Below, one piece after another: positions 32,294-43,381 of a stretch of DNA of 64,000 bases; position 1 is the stretch's first letter, and each line of letters opens with the position of its first letter. Source of the DNA: Diplocarpon mali (taxonomy: Eukaryota > Ascomycota > Leotiomycetes > Helotiales > Drepanopezizaceae); assembly GCA_024741835.1 (NCBI GenBank), contig JAENRP010000088.1, positions 90,443 through 154,442 on the forward strand, read 5' to 3'. The notes beneath the pieces were generated by a model. The model saw nothing but the letters and a program-made list of their open reading frames with translations, ran no database searches and was not told where the DNA came from. The translations under genes were made by a program, and so were the position numbers.

Positions 32294-33717
32294 TCAAGTC
32301 TTCTCCTCGCACGTTGCAGCCATTTCCTCGGCCCAGTCACCTGCTGGCTTCTCGGACGCGAGCGACAGCAGCTTTTCGTCTGCGTGAACCCTCGCAACCG
32401 CTACCACTGCACTTGGGGTTGGCGGTGCCTCTGCTGGTGCCGGTGCGGTTCCCGTGATTGCTTCACCCGGTTCTGCCTTCTTCGCGGTTGGTAGCGATGG
32501 AAAGTCCTCGGCGCGAGGAACGGCGCTGTTCTGCTTTGCTCCCCGCCCTGTCTTCCCACCTCTTCCACGTCCTCGAATCTCGAAACCACCGCGTCCTCTC
32601 GACTCCAGCACTTGCTTGGGCCCATTCTCAGTCGAGTACTTGCTCCCAGCCAATCCTGCACTGCGAATGACGCCTCCGTGGCCACCCCGCACATACTCCG
32701 ATGTTCTGCCTCGACTGCGATCCACAATGTCACTCTCGAGCTTCTCGCTGTCCCACTCCCTACCGCCCTGGGCCTTCATCTTGCGCTGACGATTCTTGGC
32801 TCGCTCCATCTCCATCGCGCGCTCGTTCTTCTTCTCCGCAATGGCCTTCTCGCGGCGCTCCTTAGCCAGCTCCCTCTCTCGGTGCAGGAACGCAGCCTGG
32901 TCCGCTTCGGTTAAGCGGTGCTTCTCGGCGCGTTCCTTGTTGAGGATTGCCATCTTGGCCATCTTCTCAATGAGTTCCGCCTCCGTCAATTTCTTGATGG
33001 CTTTCCCGCCAGTCGCCGATCGATCACCGCGGACGGCGTACGTGCGCGCAATCTCAGGTGCCGGGGCCGGATGGGTGGCGGTTGGAGGGGATCCCACTTT
33101 GGATGGGATAGTGGTGGCTGGTGGAGACGAGGTTGTCGGAGACGTGGAATGCGGGCGAGAGAGAGTCTCGGCCTGTGGTTGTGCTTTTGGTGCGAAGCGC
33201 GACTGGCTTAGACCGTTAGCTCCTCCCCGTCCGCCGGCGCCTTGTACACGACCATTGCGCGGCTGTTGCTGCTGGCCAGCGGGCTTCTTGGGGTGTTGCT
33301 GCTGCTTGGTCGTCTTTCTCGCGCCAGTGCGAGACTCAGCAGGGACACTTGCGGGTTCGGCTTGCTGCTCGATGATTGCGGCGGGGACAGCGACCGGTTC
33401 GAACTCGTCGGCGAAGAGATCGTCGTCTTCTCGCGACTGGGCAAACTCATCCATGACGAGAGGAAGGGCGCGTCGGGGGAGAGCGGGGGCTTAGGGTCGA
33501 GGAAGGGCGGGTTGTACTTTGCTCGCTCGCGCTCGTTGGCAGGATCTTGTCCGCGCCGAATTCGCTCAATCGGTGCAGTAGTCGGAGGAAGAGCACCAGT
33601 TGCACAAGAGTCGCTTGCGGTGGTATCAGGGAAAGCTGTGATATTGTAGTTGCGTGGACGAGGGATATCAATTGGCAATGATGAGGAGGAGCTTTGCGAG
33701 GGGTCCTGCGAGCTCAT
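32294..33717 (-). CDS. RGG-box/coiled-coil putative RNA-binding protein, with an apparent frameshift
   Basis: Two minus-strand frames appear to form one protein of about 474 residues. The N-terminal frame starts at 33717 (MSSQDPSQSSSSSLPIDIPR) and is coherent to DAPFLSSW. The second begins at the Met at 33454 (MDEFAQSREDDDLFADEFEP) and continues through a Gln/Pro-rich stretch, a charged coiled coil (KLTEAELIEKMAKMAILNKE; HRERELAKERREKAIAEKK), RGG-type repeats (RGRGGFEIRGRGRGGKTGRG) and a tail with PRAEDFPSLP. One base (or four) is missing near 33455 where the frames should meet; an intron with proper ends is not found there. Basic RGG tracts with a helical region suggest RNA or ribonucleoprotein association. 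I do not recognise a named orthologue. If the frameshift is real, translation from 33454 alone would still give 386 residues. Confidence 0.65.
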
Positions 33718-35275
33718 TATATACTCTGGTGGGGATTAGTGGCAGTGGATCTCTGGGTCGGGGTTTTGTTTCTCCGTTGCTGTCAAGTTAGAAGCGTGAC
33801 GTAACGCAAGATTTATGGGCGATGGTATTGAATCACCATCAATCTTGCACAGATTTCTGCTTCAAAAAACGAGTCATATCTACCGCTAGAGGGAAGACTA
33901 AAAGTCCGGTCAAAGGCGAACTTCTGTTGCGTTGGTGGAGCGATCTCGCATAGGCTCCCATTTGATGCTCACTGAGTCACTGTGTCTATTGCAAAGCCAC
34001 TGGTTGGCTATCTGATGGGAATCTTTCTACTTGACTGGGTACACTTGGTATATTTCAGATTCTACAGATTGGAAAGCTCTTGCAGGATAACTGTAGAAAG
34101 ATCATTCCAACCTCCAGCTGCTGAATGCATGGCGATTGCAAGGTACCTACTAGCTTACACAGTAGGAAGCCTCCCTAAAGAAACTGACGAAGTCAATGAG
34201 GTAATGTCACGCAAATGGTGGGCAGCTTATATAGTACAACAGCCAGCTTCGACGTATTCGATGATGTACTTTTGTACATCGTCGTCAGGTCCGCTCTCCT
34301 CTACTCCCTGCCCTAAACCTACGCCACTCCCTCTCCGCAAAGAAAAGTACCAACAACTCAACGAAAACGCTTTTCTCACCCCTACGTAGACGACTTTCAC
34401 TTGTACTATGCTAGTGCTTTTACCATTACCGGCCGTTCTAGACCTCACGACAGGCCTCACGAAAAAACCAACGCCCTAGTTGCCCTACAACTAAAGAACT
34501 AGAGCGTTAGAGCACGAGGTCTTCGCCGTGTCGGCCCTCCGCAAGCTCCAGAGTCACGGGGCCTCGCTTCGCCATGGGGAGTGTTCAGAAGAAATAGTAT
34601 CATATAGCTTTATGTTAGTTGCAAAGCAAGGAAGTGAATTACGTAGATTTAGACAGGTAAATTTCTCTCCAGATATATTTCTCTTCGGATAAATTTCACT
34701 CACGATTTATTTTCTTGAGGGATTTTCACTACGGAGCAAAGGTCTGCTTTGATAAAGAGTTGAGAGAGTATATTGTATGCAGAATTGAGAGAATGCTCTG
34801 GTAATTTATTCATAGAACCATTCTTCGCGCCATTCGTCGGGCCATTGCAGTGGTCTGCCATAGTAGAGAGTAGCTTATCAAAAGGGCCTGTCTCAGGGCC
34901 GTGCTTAGGGCTATTGCAAAGGTCTGCTGTAGGAGAGGGTAGAGAGAGTTCATCACACATGACCAGGAGTCCTTTTTCCAATTGATTTAATTAATCTCGA
35001 TTTTCAAGATGTGAGCAATTGGCTCCTCATCATCAATAACAGCCCCTGGTTACAGAGTGGAAAAAATCGAATATGCTTTATTGATAAGACTTCCAATCTT
35101 TCAAGCTTCTCAAACAATGCAGCCAGCCCTGATTTCCGAATCTAAGCGCAAGAACCCAGGCCCAGAGAGCGCGAAGATTGTATCCAAGTACCTCTTTCGC
35201 GTCTACGCTCACAGCCATGCCTGCGTTAACGCCCTTGTCCAGGTACATTCTCGTCCACCCTCACGTTCTCCAAGT
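33718..35275. other. AT-rich gene-poor region
   Basis: About 1.5 kb with no convincing gene. It holds the upstream region of the RGG protein gene and, at 34735-34955, three diverged copies of a GCAAAGGTCTGC-centred segment (see the repeat entry). Confidence 0.5.
34735..34955. repeat. Three diverged copies around GCAAAGGTCTGC
   Basis: The words GAGCAAAGGTCTGCTTT, TTGCAGTGGTCTGCCAT and TTGCAAAGGTCTGCTGT, each followed by a GAGAG-rich stretch (AAGAGTTGAGAGAG, AGTAGAGAGTAG, GGAGAGGGTAGAGAG), recur at irregular spacing. Minus-strand translation shows matching ADLC/ADHC words, but the frame is short and I do not call a gene. Confidence 0.5.
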
Positions 35276-35650
35276 TCAGATGCTATCATCTAGAGCTGAC
35301 ACGCATCTAACCATACCATTTGCAATGTTAATAGGCCCCAAATCCGCTCTAAAGGTGATTCGTGGATTTCTCTCATGCAAAATATAGAGGTCATCTTGGC
35401 CAATGAAGGTTAGGTTGCATGATACACTGTCGAAGTCATATCTGTTAGTTATCCAGCTCACTAAGTATTCGTTGCCAAATTGAAGTTCGGTTCCAAAAAG
35501 AACTGCTGGAATGCTCTGATCAGTATTAAGAGGAATAACAGCGTCAACAATACGGCGATGCGGCGCATTGCTGAATCGTAGAGTAGGGTTTTTTACTGAG
35601 GTGATAGCAGTAGCGAAAAGGGCGATTGAGAGGGCGATAGTAGACCGCAT
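35276..35650 (-). CDS. Small secreted protein candidate (124 residues)
   Basis: Short frame with a clear N-terminal hydrophobic signal (MRSTIALSIALFATAITSV) followed by a soluble, hydrophilic body with only two Cys (VSCNLTFIGQDD and MVRCVS). No known domain. It sits alone in an AT-rich gene-poor stretch, the setting in which small secreted effector-like proteins of fungi are often found; that link is inference. The last residues may be intron sequence, since a GTATGG donor-like word lies at the codons for GMV, so the true C-terminus is uncertain. Confidence 0.45.
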   Translation of the reverse strand: MRSTIALSIALFATAITSVKNPTLRFSNAPHRRIVDAVIPLNTDQSIPAVLFGTELQFGNEYLVSWITNRYDFDSVSCNLTFIGQDDLYILHERNPRITFRADLGPINIANGMVRCVSALDDSI

Positions 35651-36791
35651 TTTGGCAGAGACTCTTGATATTTGCGAGAGACAGAGTTGGTGTTGTTCTA
35701 AGAAGTTGGTTGTTAATGATCAGAAAGAGTTCGATCTTGATGGGAACCTAGAGATTATAAAGGAGAATTTCGCTTAGCTAAGCGGTGACATAGCACGTAC
35801 TTATTAGTCATACTTTAACCCATGACGATCCTACATTTCCTTCTCAACATTTTAGTATGCAATATTTTAAGAATAGCGACTATGACTCATTGTAGCAACG
35901 GATATATCTGTACTACGCATATGCCTAATTAAATTCCCATTTCTAATTCGCGCGTCGCTTTGAAATTGTTCTTTGCAAGGGGTTCTGCTCGTTGGTTCTC
36001 CGGATCCTGCGAGCTGCTCATCGCCCTTTTCTGCGTTTCTGAGATGGGCGTTGTGGTAGCCCGGTGATAACTATCCCGGGGGCTGCCCTTCTTTCTACGG
36101 AGGGAGGGGTTTCGAGGGCTTTGTATAGGTACGGTGTGAACCCCCTCTGGACTGGAAGCTGTCGCATTGAGGTTTTCAATGATGGGTTTAGCAAGATGCA
36201 GATCTAAAGGTATGTGCGGATCTGGTGTGGAACGGACGTGGAACTTGATGAGAGTCTTGTGGCTGTGGTCGCAGCGCTTGATCTTGAGAACAAGTTATGA
36301 TACCTTTTTCTAATTTGCAAGATGCCAGCATTGTTAATGGAAAAAAGCCTTCTGACCGGTAGCATGAGCTGTTTGACGCTTTGGTAGGGATCTTTTTCCA
36401 AGTGAGCAATTTTCCGTGTTAGTAGAGAAACACAACAAAAGGAGGCTCTTCTAAAGAAAGAAAACAAAAGGAGGGAGCACCAGAATTGGGCAAGCTTCGG
36501 GAGCGAGTTGGAAACAATACCCAAGTTGAAGGTGTATTCGTAGGTTGGTCGTTGGTTGTTGGAGGCGCTCTCTCTCCAAGGTACATCATCGGTCTCGTAT
36601 TTATCCTTCATTCGGCTTATGCCAGTCTTGTGACTTCCTGTCACGAGAACTCGTCGTTTCCAGCCCTCTACATTAGGAGGTGAGTGGTGGATACTTGGGC
36701 ATAAGAAATGACAGCTCCCTTCTGTACATAGCGATAGCTCTTGACCGGGATGTATGTTGCAGGAAATCTTGCCAGATGGCTTATTATTCAG
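35651..36791. other. Intergenic
   Basis: Upstream region of the secreted-protein candidate and the 3' side of the Upc2-like gene. Only random short frames are seen. Confidence 0.5.
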
Positions 36792-38357
36792 TTACTCCTG
36801 CAAAGAAGACAGAAAATTCTCCCATCCGAGAGATACTTTGTCAAAGTCCGTGAGAGCATTACCCACGGCGTCCACGATCCCCTTGGACCACCCCCGAACC
36901 CACCACCACTGAGCTTCGTACTTCCTCAAAACCAGCGCATAATGCACAAATACAAAGGCAGCCTTGGACTCTTGATTGCGGAGCCTGATCCAGAATTCGT
37001 CGTCGACTGTAGCAGGCCAGAAGGTGACGACACTGATGTCTTGCGGACGGGCCACCGAGTCCAGAAGCACATCTCTCAATTGCTTGATGGCTCGCTCGTA
37101 CCCCGGTTCTGGAACCCTCAGTTTCAGTTCCTCTATCTTCTGACCAACTGCTATGCACTCTTCTTGGTTGGCAGTAGCAGGCTCCGCCGGAGGGACAACG
37201 TCTGCCATTGATCCGATGGGTTTCCCCGCGATACTTTGCACTGTAACAAGCTGGGGGTCAGAATCGTTCCTCTACCGAATGATTTTAGAGGCGGGCCAGG
37301 TCTCTGGCACGGGAAGGTTTTTCTCAGCCTCTCGAGGGGGCACGAAGAGGCGCGACGGAAAAAAAACACTGACTGTGTAGTATAAACAGCGACCTGCACC
37401 CACGCACCAGCTCCAATAGATCAATGATTTCGTGAAGTTGGCGTTTTTCGTGGGCTACAACTACGGGCGACGCATACACTATCATGTCATTAGCAGGTGC
37501 TTCTCGGGAATCTGTTTTGCTGTTTTCTTTTTCAAGGTTTCGGGAGAGACCGCTACATGACCCTGGGCTCTCAGCCAACTGGCCTACTAGGACATACTCC
37601 ATATTACAAGCAGGATGCCGAACGCGAATAAGATGTGCGAGTTTTCCGCGGTGATATTCCGGATCTCCAGATTATACAGGTGAATGCCCACGTTATGGTG
37701 ATTCTGGGCTCGCGGTCTGTATATGCTTGCCTTGTCCGGCTCGAGGAAGGCCAAGTGCAGCGCTGCTACAGACAGAAGGCCGTGCATGAGGAGCGCGTGT
37801 GCGCCGGCCTGCATGGGGATGTCTCTCTGCCAGACCTTTTGCTGTGGCTCCCCGGCAAACATGCTGATTGACGTGACAGCTGTTTCGCGGCAGGTCAGTA
37901 TCGGTTGCTAAAGAGAAGAACGGGGTGCTGTGGTGATGTAGAAGCCGCCAGCTAGGAGTTGGAGAAGTCCGGCGCATGAAGTACTTGGTGGCAGCATCTC
38001 ACCCGTGTAGTGGCTCATGAGCGTAAGGTCTAGCAGATCGAACGCTGGTCTGCTCGCCGCCGCTGCATTTCCAAGCTCTGATGTTGGCGAGCTGGCCGAG
38101 CTCTGACGCCTGGAGCCCTCAGATCCGCGTGCTTCAGCTTGACCCCCCGCGTGACTTGGATAGACGCAAGGCCCGATTCCAATGCTGCGGAGGCAATACG
38201 AGCAAGAAGGCTTTCTCTCGTCGCACTACGAGTCTCACCGATTAGCAAAGGCAGATCAATGGAGGACGAAAAAGGGCTGGATTCTTGCCTTCACCTTGCG
38301 CTTCTTGCACTCGAAGCATCCCAGCCGAGATTTCGTATGAGATCGTCGCGAGTGCAT
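36792..38357 (-). CDS. Upc2-like Zn(II)2Cys6 transcription factor
   Basis: A five-exon gene that no single frame reveals; spliced it encodes 375 residues. The N-terminal binuclear zinc cluster has ligands Cys14, 17, 24, 31, 34 and 43 (GCFECKKRKVK, then CDERKPSCSYC, then GPCVYPSH). The regulatory domain shows LLDLTLMSHYTAVTSISMF, VWQRDIPMQAGAHALLMHGL, LSVAALHLAF, FAFGILLVIWMYASPVV and ELVRGCRS, the layout of fungal sterol-uptake-control-type factors. Exons: 38357-38289, 38225-38003, 37879-37598, 37478-37374 and 37240-36792; the sum is a multiple of three. The first intron uses a GC donor (GCAAGA), needed to keep six residues between the second and third Cys. The family includes sterol and other metabolic regulators; the target genes here are unknown. 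Confidence 0.85.
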
Positions 38358-40005
38358 TTCGTACAAAGGGGATCCCCGCTGGGGTCTCAGGAAGGGTGTC
38401 AGCTCTTGGAATGTCCTACAGTCGAACGCGAAATTCCATCTCTCTTGCGCCCGCCGATAACCCGATGGACCGTGGATTCCAATCAGGTGATATCCCCAGT
38501 GAGCGTCGTGTAAAATGAAATACTCGGCATTTTAATCATTCATGGAGATAAGACGCTCGTTCTCCTGGATCTACCACCCTAAAAATAGCTCATTATTCTA
38601 GACAACTGTCTCATCACGTGCAATGAGAATCCCAAGCGTACAAGTATGGCTGCGGGCTACGAGCAGACACCTGCGGACAGTCACGAGAAATCCGTACCAT
38701 CTCTATTCTGCACAGCGTAACATCTGCTGCGTAGAGCTATTACCACAAAGGCGGAGACCTTCATATAACATCAATCGCAGGTGCGGGCAGGGGGGGAGGA
38801 CGCTTTTGTGGTTAGGTGTTCTCGCATACAGAGCAGTAGTAGTTCTGACACGAGATTTGGAGCTGCGGAAGACTGATAATAATCAACAGTTATGCGCCGA
38901 GGATAATCCTGTGGAAGTTTAATAGCAGGTCCCCCTCCGCTCTCGCTCGGGGCTCGCTATTGAGATATACTGCAGCAGTCTCCCCAACGTACAGCTCAAT
39001 GCGTACATTTGCGAAGAACATTAAGAGGTGTCATTGTGCTTTTTTCTCTCTTTTATTTTGGCAGCCATCACAGCAATCTACTCTCGAGTCCCACGAGGGA
39101 TTCGAGTTTGCTCGCATGTGCCGTAAACCCGATGGGCCCATATTATTAAATGGCGATAGCCTCGAGCCGAATACGCCCTCTTGAAAATCTCCGACCGAGT
39201 AGAACCACTTCAAAGTAAAGGGGTAATCTTCCCAGCGTTGCCCAAATGTTGCCTTTGATCAGATTGAAGCAAGGTATACAGCAACGTTTGAGAACGTGTC
39301 CAAGGAATCTGATGAACGCTCGGCAGGAATTTTGTGGGTTTCTACTTCGTAAAAGACGACAGCGTGCTAGAGACAATAACATAGGGGCTTCTTGGTAGAG
39401 CTGAGAAAGCTGGGCGCACTCGTATGTTTTCTACGACATGTCTGGATGTTTATGACTGGTCAGTAACGAGCTTCTTTGATTCGGCTGTTTGAGAATTGTA
39501 AACTCACTTTTGACAGCAATTGCTGCTAGGATAATTTAGAGCTACGAGAAAGGCTTTATAAAACTGCAAATATGAGAGCTCAAAATCGGCGTCAAATTAA
39601 CTATCATGAATTCATTCAGCTGTAGAGGGTAATAGGGCACTCGAGTGACAAGCCTTGGGAGATTCTTCTCCATAAGAAACAATGAACTTGTTTACTGACC
39701 GTTGCTGCATCGACGCCGCAGATGATCTAAACTGAACATCATGTGAGATTGTGTAAAGCAGCTGCTGAGTCATCATTTTCAATTTCTTCACTTGGCGAAC
39801 CAGGCGCGTTCCCGTTCAAGGTATTTCCCGACGACCATACCATACCCGAAGAACTCTGCTCAGAGCAAGGAAAATACGACAATTTTCTTCCGACTCGAAC
39901 GCCCTCACTCGATCGTCGAGACTTCTACCAGCCTGCCAACTTCTCAGCTCTGGATAGCTCGGCATTGGGCCAGGTCGGCATCATCACGTGACATCAAACC
40001 ACAAC
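38358..40005. other. Gene-poor intergenic region
   Basis: About 1.6 kb with no recognisable gene. It has ATCACGTG elements at 38613-38620 and, immediately upstream of the next start codon, at 39983-39990. Confidence 0.5.
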
Positions 40006-40626
40006 ATGGCGGCCAAAGCCCCAAGCCAGGTGGCACGAAAATTCACGAGTATCCGGCTCATCCTGGCCCCCAGAACGTGTGGACCGGTCAGCGCAATCAA
40101 AGACGAGTTTCTTCCCCTTCCAGGCGGCAAAAGATGGGACTGGTATCACCTCCCCATCACCACCATCCCGGTGACCGACTCAACCTGCTATCAAGATACG
40201 CTCTCGCGAATTGCTCGGGGGCTGAAGCCATTCCAAATCGCTCTCGGCCGTCCTAGCCTGGTTTACCGTACTGTGCCTCGCAAATCCTACTTCGTCACGC
40301 TCCTGTCCGAGTCAGTGGAGCTTCGCAGGATCCAAAATGAACTTAAGGATTCTCTCCATGAGGTCGTGAAACGCGAGGCCGAAGCATTTACGGACAATAT
40401 CAGGAGTATGCCCGAATTCCAGACCCAGGGCCGGAAGTTTGTAAGGCCACGGGTGGAGATAGATTCTTCGGTTGCTGTTTTCCGGACAAGGTCTGAAGAA
40501 GAGGCGCGGCGGGTTCTTGAAAATATTGCAGCCATGCACGGTGAGCATATTTGCACCGTGACGGCAGTGGGGATACAACTGTATCAGAGAGCCGGAGACC
40601 TCTCCGCAAACTTCCGCTTCCAGTGA
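40006..40626 (+). CDS. 2H-phosphoesterase/2'-5' RNA ligase-like protein
   Basis: Intronless protein of 206 residues starting MAAKAPSQVARKF (the frame extends 18 bp upstream only through a GTG). The pattern of a leading strand (SIRLILAPRT), then YHLPITTIPVTD, LSRIARGLKPFQIALGRPSL, SYFVTLLSES and LRRIQNELKDSLHEV resembles the 2H fold of 2'-5' RNA ligases and cyclic phosphodiesterases. However, I see no pair of clean H-x-T/S-x catalytic motifs: the first His-containing strand reads HLPITT and the second lacks a His. It may be a non-catalytic member or a different fold. An ATCACGTGA palindromic element ends 15 bp before the start codon. Confidence 0.55.
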   Translation: MAAKAPSQVARKFTSIRLILAPRTCGPVSAIKDEFLPLPGGKRWDWYHLPITTIPVTDSTCYQDTLSRIARGLKPFQIALGRPSLVYRTVPRKSYFVTLLSESVELRRIQNELKDSLHEVVKREAEAFTDNIRSMPEFQTQGRKFVRPRVEIDSSVAVFRTRSEEEARRVLENIAAMHGEHICTVTAVGIQLYQRAGDLSANFRFQ

Positions 40627-41614
40627 TCTGGGTGGGATATCACCTACTGACGACAAGCTGGAGGGCCGGAGTCATCGTCCATCTCCATAGTCCTCCGACG
40701 CGGGCTTGACCAGACACTTGATATGAGGGATGGTCAAGGCCAGGACTTCGATGGGCTCGCTGTGGGATGGATTCTAACCATCCCGTCACAGTTACGAGGA
40801 GCTTGGTGATAGAATGATGCTGGCCATGTTCTCTAATTGCACGATATCAAGGGGGTGGTTTCTTGAGTACACCGAAGTGTGAGATAGACCGAAGGAGCAC
40901 GCAGCAAGCGGGATACAAGGTTCTTACAGCAATGGCTGAAATAGAAAAGAGTTTCCCAATATGCCCGATGAGATACTTCGCGATCACGTGGACTTATACA
41001 TATGTATTTAAAAATAAGCTGATCGGAATAAGGAACCGAAATAGTAACAATGTTCATTATGCAGACGACGTCTCCATGACTTCCCACTTTTAGTTAGGCA
41101 TTGGGAGACTTTGGAAAACCTACTGAAACGCGGCGGGTAGTCCTGGCTATGGGGTGCAGGAACTCAAAGCTGGTGCAATCATGACTGCAGGTATCACAAG
41201 TTGCTAGGAAAAAAGGAACGAAGATGACATAGCTTATTTGGTGTTGAGAAGTTCCAACGAGGAATCGACAAAGCGAACACAGGTGTTGTTGAGAGGATTG
41301 ATTTGTTTCATAGATGATTTGGGAGAGAGACTGCAAATGCTCTAAAGGTAGGCTAAACCGTTTTGGGCCCAGGGGTACAGACCAAGAAAATAAAGGCTGG
41401 CTGGACTCATTGCCTCTCCCCATCATCCACAACACTATGCACACCCACCTCTTCACGCCTCATCGCCCTGCATAAGATTCTCATCTCAGACTCCTGGATC
41501 CTCGCGCGCATCCCCATGCGCTGGCCGATTGCAATTGGCAGAGGGTCCTCAAAGAGCTGACCGATTCAATCCGCCCTGCGTTGCTGGGCAATCTCTCCTA
41601 CATCTATCCTCAAG
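40627..41614. other. Intergenic
   Basis: About 1 kb between the 2H-like gene and the LAMTOR1-like gene. It contains an ATCACGTGG element at 40983-40991. No gene is seen. Confidence 0.5.
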
Positions 41615-42329
41615 ATGGGCGTCTGCTCGTCATGTCTGGGCCGCGATATGTACCATGAACTCTCCGACGAGGTTTGTGCTGTCTGATGTGCTAGCGGCAG
41701 AAGGCACAGCGCAACGGACTGACAGGCGATAGGACGAGCAATCGCGGCTTCTTTTCGACGACCCTCACGCAAATCACTACGGCAGCTTCGGCGAACATCA
41801 TACAGGTGCGACACAGGCAGATCCGCAAGAAGTGCAGCGGGAGACGGAGGCGCTGCAGAAGGTGGTTACCATGACATCGAAGTGAGAATGCGCGCCTGGA
41901 TTTATTGCTTGAGAGAGGGGTGAAAGAGCACAAGACGCTCTCGAAATTCGCCCCCCCCTACCCTCCCATTCCCGGATACCTCACAGTATGGGCTACAAGC
42001 TAATCAATGCCGTCTACAGTCATCTGGTCGACATCTTTGCTCTGGTACCGCAAAGTGCCCACCCTGCCACGGTATCCCCTTCGGCGACAACTGGTTTTCC
42101 CGCCCAAGAGGCTCGACTCGTCCGGTATCAAGAAGTACTGTCCAAAGTGTCTGCTTCTGATGAATTTAGCAAATCCAATATACTCCCTACAGACCATACG
42201 CCGGCTGCGTCGGATGGTTGGTTGTCGGAGGATGACGAAGTTGACGAGGTGAAGGGGCATACACCTGTCAAATCAGAAGGAATCGGCCCGTTGCTTGGAA
42301 GCTTCGCGGACGCAGATTCGGTGAAGTGA
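41615..42329 (+). CDS. LAMTOR1/Meh1(Ego1)-like Ragulator/EGO-complex membrane anchor
   Basis: Three-exon gene giving 171 residues: 41615-41671, 41733-41881 and 42020-42329. The start MGVCSSCLGRDMYHE is a dual lipidation signal (Gly2 myristoylation, Cys4/Cys7 palmitoylation). DEQSRLLFDDPHANHYGSF follows, then QRETEALQKVVTMTSNHLVD and IFALVPQ, which match the LAMTOR1/Meh1 helix that anchors the Ragulator/EGO complex to the vacuole for amino-acid signalling to TORC1. The third-exon acceptor is the CAG at 42017-42019 after a CTAATC branch point; using the earlier CAG at 41983-41985 would insert eleven odd residues. The C-terminus is acidic and divergent. The assignment rests on the lipidation signal plus the central helix, so it is strong but not absolute. 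Confidence 0.8.
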
Positions 42330-43381
42330 ACCCGGAACTTATCTGCCTCTGGGATCTCTGGGTGCCACGGCGTCGGGGATCATGGGTCGTTACAGTACCC
42401 AGCTGATGCGGCATTCGGGCCTGATTCTGCCGCACTTGTCAGGATGTATAACTGGATATTGGACTTTGACTGGTTCAGGTACGCGAAAATTGGCTCTGCG
42501 TTGTATCATTCAAGCAACCTCCCTATCGAGAGCGCCTTGTCACTGGTTGCTAGCCGTTATCACAGGGCCTATCAGAACGTTGTCTGGCTCTGCGGTGAGG
42601 CTGCGAGAGAGGTCCATACGGCATTGCCACGTCCCTTAATCACATTTCATCGGATCCCCTCACGCCTTTCTCATAAATAGCAGAGCATCTCCCGTGTTTT
42701 CGCATATGCTGCCTCTACTTCTCTTCGTGCTTTCCATCACGTGCGACAATGATGCTGGTGCTGACAAATACAGTGTGCTGTGTAGTTCTCATCCAGACGC
42801 TAAATTTGGGCGCTTAGCGACTCGGTCAACAGACTCCCACATCATCCCGTCTGCTCACCACTTCTCCAAGGGTTGTCTTGAACTTTCAACGAAAACCGCA
42901 ACATTGCGAACTATTTCTCCTACGTACTGCCTTATCTCTGGTAACGTCATGAATCACAACGGAGTATCCTGCAGTATCCTGCAATCCCTTGAAACAGGTG
43001 GCTAAGCGCCGGCCACTCCTCCATACGTTCACGTCATGACAGCATCTGGCTGGATCGGTCCTCACGCTGAGGATACTGGGTCACTTGGAGGGTACAGGAC
43101 CCGCGGAGAGGGAGGGAGGGGGGTGTCGTTAAGGTCGTTTCAACGCTATGCATTATTGTTTACCTTACGCGGAAGCCCGTATTCCATCGCCCGGATCGAA
43201 ATCAGTACACAAATCCTGACCTGCCAAAGTATACAAAGAGAATAAAGGAATGGCTATGGTAAAACGCCAAACGNCCCCCTTTCCCCCACCACTCTTGCTC
43301 CCCACAGCCGCTGCCCTCACTGACCTCTATGGTAAAGATCAGTATCATCCTCGATGGGTTGCCTGAGAGATCAAAGGAGTC
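42330..43381. other. Intergenic; one doubtful signal-peptide frame
   Basis: Plus-strand frame 42694-43005 begins with a hydrophobic stretch (MFSHMLPLLLFVLSITC) but the remaining 85 residues look random and no leader or intron supports it. A TCACGTGCG element is at 42737-42745. A single N is at 43274. Confidence 0.4.

Noticed and set aside
42694..43005. Possible secreted protein (hydrophobic N-terminus)
   Set aside because: Only the first 17 residues look meaningful; the remainder is compositionally random.
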